DNA of 64,000 nt, from contig NZ_LT599032.1 of NCBI RefSeq assembly GCF_900079725.1, positions 1,704,209-1,768,208 on the forward strand, read 5' to 3'. Origin of the DNA: an uncultured Dysgonomonas sp. GTDB taxonomy: Bacteria; Bacteroidota; Bacteroidia; Bacteroidales; Dysgonomonadaceae. Position numbers and translations under genes: made by a program. Below the pieces are notes generated by a model, which saw only the letters and a program-made list of their open reading frames with translations, made no database searches and had not been told where the DNA came from. Of the stretch, positions 53,483-63,010 are shown piece by piece (the first letter of the stretch is position 1; every line of letters starts with the position of its first letter).

Positions 53483-56400
53483 ATGAAAGATAGTAACTCA
53501 AAAACATATGGAAAAAGCGCGTCAGCCTCATGGAGGTTCATTACAGTCGCGTTTTTATGCCTCCTAGTGGCATTGCCTGCTTCAGCGCAGCTCCGGATGG
53601 TTCAGGGAATCGTCGTTGACGCCCTAGAAGAACCAGTCATCGGAGCCACTGTAACAGTCAATGGAAACGCTACCCGTGGTACAATGACCGACTTAGACGG
53701 TACTTTCAAAATAGAGGCATCGAAAGAAGAAAAGCTGACAATTTCATTCATTGGCTATCAGACAGTTGTGGTAACAGCTGATAAAACTGATCTGAAAATC
53801 ACCTTACAGGAAAACAGCAAGGAATTGGAAGAAGTAGTCGTTGTAGGCTATGGCACACAGAAGAAAGTAACACTGACAGGTGCCGTTTCGGCGATAAATA
53901 GTAAAGAAATCGCTGTTACTAAGAATGAGAATGTAGTCAATATGCTTTCCGGTAAAATACCAGGTGTGCGCATCTCGCAGAATAGTTCGGCTCCCGGCGA
54001 TTTTGATAGTAAAATTGACATCCGTGGTATGGGCGAACCTCTGATCGTAGTCGATGGAATTCCCCGTGATAAAGGATACTTTTCCCGTATGGATGCCAAT
54101 GAAATAGAAAGCGTATCCGTACTGAAAGATGGTACGGCAGCTATTTATGGTGTTCGTGCCGCCAATGGCGTTATTCTGGTTACAACCAAGCGTGGTGATT
54201 CCACCAACGGTAAGTTTGATATCACGTTTTCTGCCAATTTAGGCTGGCAACAGTTCCTCTATGTACCCGAAACATCAAGTGCAACAGATCATATGTTGCT
54301 TACCAACGAAAAAAGATACAACGATTTTAACAGCAACTATCCTATTCGCACTACTCCTCAATATACATGGGAGGAAATGCTTGAATACAGCACAGGCCGC
54401 AAAAAAAGTACCAACTGGAACGATGAGTTGTTCAAGAACAATGTGCCGCAGTCGCAATACAACATCAGTATGGATGGAGGATCGGATAAAGTGAAGTATT
54501 TCTTCAATCTGGGCTACATCAAACAAGAAGGCGCCTACAGAAGCGGTTCTCTGAATTACGACCGTTGGAACTTCCGTAGCAACGTTGATGCACAAATTAC
54601 CAAGCGTCTGAAAGCCTCTGTGCAGTTGAGTGGTTATATGGATGAAAAGAACCAGCCGCTCACCGACATATGGACAGTGTACAAAAAAGCATGGAGCTAT
54701 CGCCCAACGGCCGAAGCATGGCTGGATGGCGATCATAGTATGCCTGCTTTCAACGAGCAAATGCCGGTAGCAGGTTATATGGACAATCCTGTAGCTCAAA
54801 CCAACAGTGATTTTGCCGGTTTCCGCCGCGAAAAGCGTAATAACTTCAACGGCTCTTTGGCGTTGACTTATGATATTCCTGGAGTAGAAGGATTGAATGC
54901 AAAAGCATTCTATAGCTACGATTATTATTCTACAAATAATACGGAATACAAACGTACCCATAATCTATATCAACGGTTGGGTAATGGGGCTATAGAGCCT
55001 ATTGTTCAGAATGCTGACAGTTATCTGAGACGCCGCACCGATCCGGCTTATGGAACAGTAATGCAATTATCATTGAACTATGCCCGTAAATTCGGTGACC
55101 ACAACATCAACGCTATGGTGCTGTTCGAGGAGCAATACAATAACTATGACAACTTCTACGGGCAGCGCGATATGCTTCTCGATGGTGAATACCTTATTTA
55201 CGGTGAAGCCGAAGGCCAAACCGCATTTTCCGACGGTGGCGGCATTTGGGATGTAGTTCGTCAAGCTGTGGTAGGAAGGGCGAATTATGACTACAAAGGC
55301 CGTTATATAGCAGACTTTGCTTTCCGTTACGATGGATCATCACGTTTTCCGTCCGGATCACGTTGGGGATTCTTCCCTACCGCATCTCTAGGGTGGCGCA
55401 TCAGTGAAGAACCATTTATGAAAGAATGGATTCCATTCTTAAACAACCTTAAGCTGCGTGGATCTTACGGACGAATGGGTGACGATGGTGGCGCAGGCAA
55501 TTATCCTCCTACGGTAGTCGGTTATGAACTGAATGGTAGAAAGCTCGGTTGGATTTATAACGGAGCTCTTATGGGCGGATTAACGCCCACGGCTATCCCC
55601 AATCCTGACTTGACATGGTACACCATAGACACTTGGGACTTTGGACTTGACTTCGACCTCTGGAACTCGAAATTGACAGGAACATTCGATGTATTCAAAC
55701 GTAGCCGGAACGGACTGTTAGCAAGAAGTACATCCGTTATTCCGGGTACGGTAGGAGCTTCCATGCCTTTAGAAAATATCGAAAGTGATGAAACATTCGG
55801 ATGGGAAATCAGCCTGGGACATAATAACAAGATAGGCGACATTACATATTGGGTAAATGGACAGATTTCGGCTACAAAGAATCGTTGGGACTATAAGATT
55901 GATTCTCCGGCACAAAACTCTATGGAAAATTGGCGCCGGTGGCAAACATCGGGTCGTAACAAAGACATCTGGGCTACCTACGTGGAAGGAGGACGCTTCA
56001 GCAGTTACGATCAAATCCGTTATCACAACACCACCGGAGGCAATTACGGACAGGGTTCACTACCGGGCGACTACTGGTACGAAGACTGGAATGGAGATGG
56101 AGTAATCAACCATCTGGACGAACATCCGGTGGCCACATACAACCTTCCGGTATTCAATTATGGAATCACCATGGGAGCTACATGGAAGGGTGTAGACATT
56201 TCGATGAACTGGCAAGGCTCAGCAGGTGTATACAATCAATATACTGAAGTATTTGCCGAAGTAGGTGCATTCGGGGGTGCTATACTGGATATCTACCAGG
56301 ACCGTTGGCATACGGCTAATGCGACAGATGACCCATGGAATCCAAATACCCAATGGGAAGAGGGGCTATATCCGGCCACAGGCAGACCTTTTGGTTCAGG

Positions 56401-56674
56401 CACCACAGGTATTAAAAATACTTCGTATATACGTCTGAAAACATTGGAAGTAGGCTATACACTACCCAAACCCTTGATTAGCAAAATGGGTATCAAAAAC
56501 GTTCGCGTATATCTGAATGCCTATAACCTATTGACGATAACAGGACTGGACAACATCGACCCTGAACGTCCGGGTGCTAAAGGAGGATCCAATAATAATG
56601 ATGAGCAAGGTGTTTTATTTTATAATTATCCGGTGAACCGCACCTTCAATGTAGGTGCTACAATTAAATTCTAA
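53483..56674 (+). CDS. SusC/RagA-family TonB-dependent outer-membrane transporter
   Basis: 1063-residue importer of large glycans. After the signal peptide (ending PASAQ) come a carboxypeptidase regulatory-like domain (VQGIVVDALEEPVIGATV, about 38-115), the SusC signature EEVVVVGYGTQKK, a plug domain (LSGKIPGVRIS, IDIRGMGEPLIVVDGIPRD, AANGVILVTTKRG) and a 22-strand barrel ending in VNRTFNVGATIKF. It lacks the N-terminal STN signalling domain, so it should not control an anti-sigma factor. The SusD partner follows immediately. Confidence 0.95.
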   Translation: MKDSNSKTYGKSASASWRFITVAFLCLLVALPASAQLRMVQGIVVDALEEPVIGATVTVNGNATRGTMTDLDGTFKIEASKEEKLTISFIGYQTVVVTADKTDLKITLQENSKELEEVVVVGYGTQKKVTLTGAVSAINSKEIAVTKNENVVNMLSGKIPGVRISQNSSAPGDFDSKIDIRGMGEPLIVVDGIPRDKGYFSRMDANEIESVSVLKDGTAAIYGVRAANGVILVTTKRGDSTNGKFDITFSANLGWQQFLYVPETSSATDHMLLTNEKRYNDFNSNYPIRTTPQYTWEEMLEYSTGRKKSTNWNDELFKNNVPQSQYNISMDGGSDKVKYFFNLGYIKQEGAYRSGSLNYDRWNFRSNVDAQITKRLKASVQLSGYMDEKNQPLTDIWTVYKKAWSYRPTAEAWLDGDHSMPAFNEQMPVAGYMDNPVAQTNSDFAGFRREKRNNFNGSLALTYDIPGVEGLNAKAFYSYDYYSTNNTEYKRTHNLYQRLGNGAIEPIVQNADSYLRRRTDPAYGTVMQLSLNYARKFGDHNINAMVLFEEQYNNYDNFYGQRDMLLDGEYLIYGEAEGQTAFSDGGGIWDVVRQAVVGRANYDYKGRYIADFAFRYDGSSRFPSGSRWGFFPTASLGWRISEEPFMKEWIPFLNNLKLRGSYGRMGDDGGAGNYPPTVVGYELNGRKLGWIYNGALMGGLTPTAIPNPDLTWYTIDTWDFGLDFDLWNSKLTGTFDVFKRSRNGLLARSTSVIPGTVGASMPLENIESDETFGWEISLGHNNKIGDITYWVNGQISATKNRWDYKIDSPAQNSMENWRRWQTSGRNKDIWATYVEGGRFSSYDQIRYHNTTGGNYGQGSLPGDYWYEDWNGDGVINHLDEHPVATYNLPVFNYGITMGATWKGVDISMNWQGSAGVYNQYTEVFAEVGAFGGAILDIYQDRWHTANATDDPWNPNTQWEEGLYPATGRPFGSGTTGIKNTSYIRLKTLEVGYTLPKPLISKMGIKNVRVYLNAYNLLTITGLDNIDPERPGAKGGSNNNDEQGVLFYNYPVNRTFNVGATIKF

Positions 56675-56690
56675 CATGAAAGGGCAGAAT

Positions 56691-58703
56691 ATGAAAACAT
56701 TCAAATATATATGTATAGCAGCGTTGGTACTCACCATGGGCTCCTGCTATGACATGGATCTGGAACCAAAAGGAATCATTGGAGAAAATGTCCTGTTGAC
56801 TTCCGACAATGGTATCAAAAAGTATTTCGCTGTCACTTATCAGGACCTTCCTATCGAAGACTTTAACTATAATCATACAGGGTCTGATGGTAACGGGAAG
56901 GGATATGCAACCGTCAATCAGGATGGTTGGCATACTGGCAATAAATGGACAGCACAGAAGGGCAGCCCGGCTTCAGCCGCTCTCGAAGCCTTAGGCCGCG
57001 GTACATCTTATGGTGATGGTTGGGGATATTGGCCTTACGACCGTATCCGTGATATCAATAATTTTATTCAGGTTTTTCCTAACTATAGAGATAGTTATTC
57101 GACCGAAGAAGAATATAATTCTTACCTGGGTGAAGCTCATTTCCTGCGTGCGTTTTATTATTTTGGAATGGTGAAACGCTATGGCGGAGTACCTATTGTA
57201 AAAGAAGTTCTGAACCCGACTGCAGGCGACGCATTGCTACAACCACGCAATACAGAGTACGAATGCTGGAAGTTCATCTACGAAGATCTGAAGTTTGCTA
57301 TGGAAAATGCTGCAGATAGAAGCAAGTATGAGCCAGGTCGCGCCAATCGCTATGCTGCTGCAGCCCTGATGTCCCGTGCTATGTTGTATGCCGGATGTGC
57401 TGCTAAATATGGCGGCTACATCAACGTAAGTGGTCCCGCCGTCAGCAGTGGACTGATGAGTATTCCTGCAGATAAAGCAGAAGAATTTTTCCAATATGCA
57501 TACGATGCTTGTAAGTTTATTCAGCAAGGTGGCTATACTCTGCATGGAGCAGGCGCCGCCGATGCTGCTGCCAAAGAAAAAGCGTATGTAGAAGTCTTCT
57601 TGAATGATAATAAAGCTGACGAGGACATTTTTGTGAAACAATATACGGCTGTGGCTGATGCCATTTGGGATACTAGTTTATTCCATTGCTGGGACGGAAT
57701 GGTATTACCTTTGAGTATGATTGGCGGAGGAGCAGCAGGAGCTGCTTTGCAACCGACATGGGAACTCATGAAATTGTATGAAATGCCTGCCATCATCGAC
57801 GAAGATGGCAAACCGGTTCGTTTCGACAGTCCCGAAGAGCTTTGGAATAACGGAGAAATGGAAGCTCGCTGCCGTGCCAATTTCTACTTCACCGGAATGA
57901 CTGAACCAGGCTCCGGCAAAAAAACCGACATCCAGGCTGGTGTTTATACAGAATATCCGGGAACAGCCGCTGACGGCACTGCCGAAATTGGAGGAAGCCG
58001 CAATGACTATACAGACAAATATCGTATCAGGGCCCAGCGGGCAGGCGAAAGTCGGAATATTGGAGGTAAAACAGTAAGAGTAAGCGGACAGGACGGCTTG
58101 GGCGAAGGCCTCGGAGACGAAGGATATACCCGTTCGGGAGCGTTTATTCGTAAATATACAGACCCTTCGGCCGCTGCTGCCAGCCGTGTATTGTTCGGCA
58201 GTAAACAACCTTGGAAAGTATTCCGCTATGGAGAAGTGCTTTGCAATTGGGCAGAAGCCGCTTATGAGTTGGGCACGCTGAAAAATGACAACAACCTGAA
58301 GAAAGAAGCATTCGTATATGTGAATCAGATCCGTTTACGTGCCGGGGCTCATCCTCACGAAATGGTAGCCAATCCGGAAGATATAGGTACATCACTCTAC
58401 GGATTCGCTATCGACGAAAACCTGAAATATATCCGTGACGAACGCGCTCGTGAACTATGCTTTGAGAACCACCACCTTTTCGACCTACGTCGTTGGAGAG
58501 TGGCCGATGTAGATTTCCTTAACGGAAAATTCGGACATACCTTACTCCCTTATTATGTACTGAACGAAGACAAATGGATATACCTGAACGAGGTAGAGAC
58601 CATAGCCCGTACAGTGACATTCGAAAGAAGATGGTATTATGAACAAATACCGGGTGGAGAAATAGGGAAGAATCCGAATTTGGTACGTAATGATGGTTAT
58701 TAA
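56691..58703 (+). CDS. SusD/RagB-family outer-membrane lipoprotein
   Basis: Surface lipoprotein that caps the SusC channel and binds glycan. The start at 56691 gives MKTFKYICIAALVLTMGSC with a lipobox; Met codons at 56676 and 56655 are alternatives, the last overlapping susC. The family features include AHFLRAFYYFGMVKRYGGVPIV, the TPR-like helical core, and the C-terminal IRDERARELCFENHHLFDLRRW. At about 670 residues it is long for the family, with extra insertions (for example MVLPLSMIGGGAAGAALQP). susC ends 16 nt upstream. Confidence 0.93.
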   Translation: MKTFKYICIAALVLTMGSCYDMDLEPKGIIGENVLLTSDNGIKKYFAVTYQDLPIEDFNYNHTGSDGNGKGYATVNQDGWHTGNKWTAQKGSPASAALEALGRGTSYGDGWGYWPYDRIRDINNFIQVFPNYRDSYSTEEEYNSYLGEAHFLRAFYYFGMVKRYGGVPIVKEVLNPTAGDALLQPRNTEYECWKFIYEDLKFAMENAADRSKYEPGRANRYAAAALMSRAMLYAGCAAKYGGYINVSGPAVSSGLMSIPADKAEEFFQYAYDACKFIQQGGYTLHGAGAADAAAKEKAYVEVFLNDNKADEDIFVKQYTAVADAIWDTSLFHCWDGMVLPLSMIGGGAAGAALQPTWELMKLYEMPAIIDEDGKPVRFDSPEELWNNGEMEARCRANFYFTGMTEPGSGKKTDIQAGVYTEYPGTAADGTAEIGGSRNDYTDKYRIRAQRAGESRNIGGKTVRVSGQDGLGEGLGDEGYTRSGAFIRKYTDPSAAAASRVLFGSKQPWKVFRYGEVLCNWAEAAYELGTLKNDNNLKKEAFVYVNQIRLRAGAHPHEMVANPEDIGTSLYGFAIDENLKYIRDERARELCFENHHLFDLRRWRVADVDFLNGKFGHTLLPYYVLNEDKWIYLNEVETIARTVTFERRWYYEQIPGGEIGKNPNLVRNDGY

Positions 58704-58732
58704 TGGAAATAAATGAACTAAAATACTTGAAT

Positions 58733-59479
58733 ATGAAAAAAGTAATATATAGTCTGCTTGTGGGTGTCTCAGCTCTGTTAGCTACTTCGTGTATGGAGGT
58801 TGACAACTTTGATGAACCCAATGCCCATTTCACCGGACGTATTATAGATTCGACTACAGGCCAGAATATTCTTGCGGATCAGGGTGAAAATCGTGTTCGC
58901 ATCTGGGAAAAGAGTTACAGTCTAAATCCCGCTAATCAGGATATCCCTGTGAAGCAGGATGGAACTTTCAATAACACGAAACTCTTCAAAGGTACTTATG
59001 ATGTAGTTCCCGAAGGAGCTTGGTGGCCTTGCGATACGATACGGGTAGGTATTGGAAAGAAGTTAGAACAAAATTTTGAAGTGACCCCTTATCTGACAAT
59101 GTTTGATTTCCAAATGGAGTATGTCAACGATTCACTAACAATGTCGTGCCGTTTCGACGCCCCTATCAAAGCAGGTCTACCCAATATCAGGGATATCAGG
59201 CCGTTTCTTAGCTTGAATCAATTCTGTGGTGCCGGCAATTCGATCAGTTATTATAACACTCCGGAGGATGCTAATGGTGATCCTCTTTATTGGAAAAGCA
59301 TCATGTCAAGCTGGGCCAACATACCTAAGCTACAAGATGGAAAGAGTCAGGTTTATAGCTTTAGGCTACCTGTTAAACCTGGTTATATTTATTTCGCCCG
59401 CATGGGTGCCAGAGTAAATGATACTCAACAGAAATATAATTATACAGAGATCAAAATGATTGAAATCCCGAGTAAATAA
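58733..59479 (+). CDS. DUF3823-type lipoprotein downstream of SusD
   Basis: 248-residue lipoprotein with lipobox LLATSC. The N-terminal DUF3823 region is visible in HFTGRIIDSTTGQNILAD, VRIWEKSYS and FKGTYDVVPEGAWWPCDTIRV, followed by a second beta domain (LTMFDFQMEYVNDSLTMSCRF). Such proteins sit at the SusE position after SusD and are probably surface glycan-binding accessories. The ORF is open to an ATG at 58703 that overlaps the susD stop, but the Met at 58733 gives the correct signal peptide. A terminator follows. Confidence 0.82.
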   Translation: MKKVIYSLLVGVSALLATSCMEVDNFDEPNAHFTGRIIDSTTGQNILADQGENRVRIWEKSYSLNPANQDIPVKQDGTFNNTKLFKGTYDVVPEGAWWPCDTIRVGIGKKLEQNFEVTPYLTMFDFQMEYVNDSLTMSCRFDAPIKAGLPNIRDIRPFLSLNQFCGAGNSISYYNTPEDANGDPLYWKSIMSSWANIPKLQDGKSQVYSFRLPVKPGYIYFARMGARVNDTQQKYNYTEIKMIEIPSK

Positions 59480-59519
59480 AGGTACTATAAGGTGATTTAA
59501 ATTATTCTCAAAATGTTAC

Positions 59520-59563
59520 CGGGAGGGCTGACATAAAGAAAACAGACTCCCTCCCGTTTTTTT
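59520..59563 (+). terminator. Terminator after the SusC-SusD-DUF3823 genes
   Basis: CGGGAGGG (59520-59527) pairs with CCCTCCCG (59549-59556) over a 21-nt loop and runs straight into seven T. Confidence 0.82.
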
Positions 59564-59693
59564 ACTTTTTACAATGGTTCGTTATTAAACAGGGTAAATG
59601 ACCGACTCCAAACAAACAATAAAAAGCACTTATAGATCAACAGTTTGTAGCTATTTATCCACAATTTATAACAAACTAATATTTACAATAAAG

Positions 59694-61211
59694 ATGAAAT
59701 ATATGAAACTAAACAAGATACTATTGGGAGGTCTGTTATTATTAGCAACCTCTTGTAACAGCGGAGATGACGACTACATTCCGCCCGCAATAGAGCCGGA
59801 TCCGAAACCAAATCCACCAGTAGAAGAGGTATATAATGATCTTGGATTTGCCCCACATGAAGACGGTAAACCTTTCGATACATACCGCGGATTGGTGATG
59901 GCAGGTTATCAGGGTTGGTTTGGTGCTCCCGGAGACGGATGCCTACATGCCGACCATGCAAATACCGAGTGGTATCACTACCGTGAGAACGAAGGTTTTA
60001 AGCCCGGTGTGTTACGAAACTCTATTGATTTTTGGCCGGATATGAGCGAATACACAGTTCAGTATACACCCGGAGATGATGGAACACCCGGTAGGTCAGA
60101 ACATTTTTTCTATCCCGATGGAGAAAAGGCTACCGTATATAGTGCTTATGATGAATCGAGCGTATTGCTCCATTTCAAATGGATGAAGGAATACGGTCTC
60201 GATGGAGTATTTATGCAGCGCTTTGTGGGTGAGGTAATCAACAATGCGGATGGGAAAGCTCATTTCGACAAGGTGCTGGAGTCTGCTATGAAAGGGTCTA
60301 ATACCTATCAGCGAGCCATTTGCGTAATGTACGACCTGGGTGGATATGAGCCAAATAAGAATAACAATACCGCTGCTGTTCTGGCCGACGCCAGAGATAT
60401 TATGGATAAATATCAACTGTTGAATAGAGATGCTAAACAGAAATACTATCTCTATGAAGACGGGAAGCCATTGATTGCTTTGTGGGGTGTCGGTTTCAAT
60501 GACGGCCGCCCTTACAGCCTTACCGATGTGGAAGAATTAATGAATGGATTAAAGGAAATGGGCTACAACATCATGCTGGGTGTTCCTACTTACTGGCGCG
60601 AAAGGCGGAACGATGCTTTACCTGATGCTAAATTGCACGATCTGGTCAAAGCTGCCAAAGTGATCATGCCGTGGTTTGTGGGACGATATGACAATAATAA
60701 CTTTCCGAACTTCCACAGTTTAATAGAGCAAGACGTGAAATGGTGTAAAGAGAACAATGTAGGCTATGCTCCGCTTTGTTTCCCCGGATCTGCCGACCGC
60801 AATATGCATCCAAACAATACTGTTCAGCCGCGTCTGGGGGGTACATTCCTTTGGAATCAGATGTATCATGGCATCAAGTCGGGAGCCCAGATGCTCTACA
60901 TTGCTATGTTTGATGAAATAGATGAAGGCACAGCTATCTATAAATGTCTCAATCAATCTAAAGTTCCCGTTAATACAGCCGCCCAGGATTATTATGTGGT
61001 ATTTCAGAATGGTGGATATCGGATGACTTCCAGTATGGTAGAGGGACTGACAGGAAATGATTGGTGCAAAAAAGCCTCAGAACTAAATGTCACCTTTACG
61101 GGTATCGAAGACAATTTGCCTACCGACCACTATCTGTGGCTCACTGCGGAAGGTAAAAAGATGCTGCGCGGAGAAATCCCTTTGAAATCTACCTGGCCTG
61201 CTAGAAAATAG
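59694..61211 (+). CDS. GH99/GH71-like glycoside hydrolase, lipoprotein (second copy)
   Basis: 505 residues from the ATG at 59694 (59703 is an alternative), with lipobox LLATSC and a Pro-rich linker. Catalytic domain landmarks parallel the copy at 41.7 kb: RGLVMAGYQGWFGAPGDG, LLHFKWMKEYGLDGVFMQRFVG, ICVMYDLGGY, KPLIALWGVGF, MLGVPTYWRERR, IAMFDEIDEGTAIYK and DNLPTDHYLWLTAEG. The FDE-xx-EGT motif holds the likely catalytic acids. It is probably exposed at the cell surface, in contrast to the signal-peptidase-I form of the first copy. The GH43 gene follows after only 5 nt. Confidence 0.8.
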   Translation: MKYMKLNKILLGGLLLLATSCNSGDDDYIPPAIEPDPKPNPPVEEVYNDLGFAPHEDGKPFDTYRGLVMAGYQGWFGAPGDGCLHADHANTEWYHYRENEGFKPGVLRNSIDFWPDMSEYTVQYTPGDDGTPGRSEHFFYPDGEKATVYSAYDESSVLLHFKWMKEYGLDGVFMQRFVGEVINNADGKAHFDKVLESAMKGSNTYQRAICVMYDLGGYEPNKNNNTAAVLADARDIMDKYQLLNRDAKQKYYLYEDGKPLIALWGVGFNDGRPYSLTDVEELMNGLKEMGYNIMLGVPTYWRERRNDALPDAKLHDLVKAAKVIMPWFVGRYDNNNFPNFHSLIEQDVKWCKENNVGYAPLCFPGSADRNMHPNNTVQPRLGGTFLWNQMYHGIKSGAQMLYIAMFDEIDEGTAIYKCLNQSKVPVNTAAQDYYVVFQNGGYRMTSSMVEGLTGNDWCKKASELNVTFTGIEDNLPTDHYLWLTAEGKKMLRGEIPLKSTWPARK

Positions 61212-61216
61212 AACTT

Positions 61217-62869
61217 ATGAAGTTATCAATAAATCTGTTTAAAACAGGAAGTCTGATCATTGCATTGCTCTTTGCGTCATGCAGTGATAGTAACGAGACC
61301 CCTGAGAAACTTCCGGAGGAAACGCCTCCGGAAGTTACTCCTCCTACACCCTCCGAGCCGGATGGCCCTTATGTCTATGATAATGATCTGGATTATGACA
61401 CAGAGGCGTTTCTTAATGCCTATAAAGGAACGGCTTATAAAGGGCCTAATCGTGTGCCGGGAACAGTAGAGGCCGAAAACTTCGACGAAGGAGTGAATGG
61501 TGTTGCTTACTACGAAAGTGATTCTAAAACTGCTGACGGTCATAGAAGCGGACATGCAGTTGATATACGTGGAGATGCCAGTGCATCCGGTGGATATTAT
61601 ATAGGTGAAGTACAGCCCGGTGAATGGATATGCTATACTATTGAGGTGGACGAAGCCGGTGCTTATTCTATCGACACCTATTGTGTAAAAGGAGATGGCT
61701 CGGATGGCAGTTTCTATTTTGAAGTGGATGGACGTGGAGCAAGCCGGAGCATAACTATACCTCAGGGTGGATGGACGGACTTCACTAAAAAAACAACAGC
61801 TACAAACATCCAGTTGACCAAGGGGAAACATGTACTGAAATACTTCGGTAGTACCCCCGGCAATGTGGATAAGTTTGTATTTACACGCACAGGAGATTTA
61901 GAGGAACTTTCCAATTCCTTCACCTATCCTGTCACTAAAGCGATGACCAATCCTCTGTTTGTAGACTTTGAGTCGCCAATGTATAATAGCTGGTTGAAAG
62001 GTCCACTGTATACAGCCGATGCTTCGGCTCGCGTATGGAACATCAATGGGAAAGAAGTACTTTATGTATATGCATCGCACGACATGGAACCTGCACAGGG
62101 ATGTGACCGCATGGATCGCTATCATGTGTTTTCGACAGAAGATATGGTCAACTGGACAGATCATGGCGAGATCATGAATGCAGCTACTGTACGAAAACAA
62201 GCCGGTTGGGGCTGTGAAGGTTTTATGTGGGCTCCCGATTGTGTATACAATCCGGCCAATGAAACGTATTACTTCTATTTCCCTCATCCTACAAATGCAG
62301 CCAATTGGAATAGTACCTGGCGTATCGGTGTAGCTACCAGCAAATATCCCGATAAGGAATTCCGTGTACGGGGATATGTAGAAGGTATGTCTGCCGAAAT
62401 AGATCCATGCGTATTTGTTGACGATGATGGACAACCATATATCTACAATGGCGGCGGAGGCAAAATGTATGGTGGCAAATTAAAGAAAGATGACTGGACA
62501 AAGTTAGACGGAGCAATGACGCCAATGACGGGAATGAGTGATTTTCACGAAGCAGCTTGGGTGCACAAAAGAAATGGTGTCTACTATTTGTCTTATGCTG
62601 ACAATAATCCGGGGGCTAATCGTTTGAGGTATGCAACAAGCAATTCACCACTGGGGCCATGGAAATATGAAGGTATTTATCTGCAACCGACTACTTGCGA
62701 CACCAGTCACGGCTCTATCGTTGAGTTCAAAGGTCAATGGTACGCTTTCTATCATACCTCAGATGTTTCCGGGGAGGGAACTCTTCGTTCGGTGTGCGTA
62801 GATAAATTGTATTACAATTCTGACGGGACTATACAAGAGGTGAAACAGACTCGCAGACAAAAATTATAA
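61217..62869 (+). CDS. CBM6-GH43 family glycosidase, lipoprotein
   Basis: 550-residue lipoprotein (lipobox LLFASC) with an acidic Pro-rich linker. An N-terminal CBM6-like module (about 75-225: GTVEAENFDEGVNGVAYYES, GGYYIGEVQPGEWICYTI, KHVLKYFGSTPGNVDKF) precedes a five-bladed GH43 propeller. All three catalytic acids are visible: base Asp268 in YTADASARVW, pKa modulator Asp396 in AEIDPCVF and acid Glu445 in DFHEAAWV. GH43 enzymes cleave arabinose, xylose or related linkages. It is coupled to the GH99/71-like gene 5 nt upstream. Confidence 0.88.
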   Translation: MKLSINLFKTGSLIIALLFASCSDSNETPEKLPEETPPEVTPPTPSEPDGPYVYDNDLDYDTEAFLNAYKGTAYKGPNRVPGTVEAENFDEGVNGVAYYESDSKTADGHRSGHAVDIRGDASASGGYYIGEVQPGEWICYTIEVDEAGAYSIDTYCVKGDGSDGSFYFEVDGRGASRSITIPQGGWTDFTKKTTATNIQLTKGKHVLKYFGSTPGNVDKFVFTRTGDLEELSNSFTYPVTKAMTNPLFVDFESPMYNSWLKGPLYTADASARVWNINGKEVLYVYASHDMEPAQGCDRMDRYHVFSTEDMVNWTDHGEIMNAATVRKQAGWGCEGFMWAPDCVYNPANETYYFYFPHPTNAANWNSTWRIGVATSKYPDKEFRVRGYVEGMSAEIDPCVFVDDDGQPYIYNGGGGKMYGGKLKKDDWTKLDGAMTPMTGMSDFHEAAWVHKRNGVYYLSYADNNPGANRLRYATSNSPLGPWKYEGIYLQPTTCDTSHGSIVEFKGQWYAFYHTSDVSGEGTLRSVCVDKLYYNSDGTIQEVKQTRRQKL

Positions 62870-62874
62870 TCAAA

Positions 62875-62929
62875 AAGGCTTAATTCTCTATTCATTTTCT
62901 AATAAATCGATCGAATTAAGTCTTTTTTT
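62875..62929 (+). terminator. Terminator after the GH43 gene
   Basis: AAGGCTTAATTC (62875-62886) pairs with GAATTAAGTCTT (62913-62924, one G-T pair) over a 26-nt loop and ends in a T-run. Confidence 0.75.
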
Positions 62930-63010
62930 AATCTAAAATTAATCTATCTGTTAGTTGGTATCCTTTTTATTTGCTTTTGTAAAAAATATCAACTTAATAA
63001 ATTACTTATC

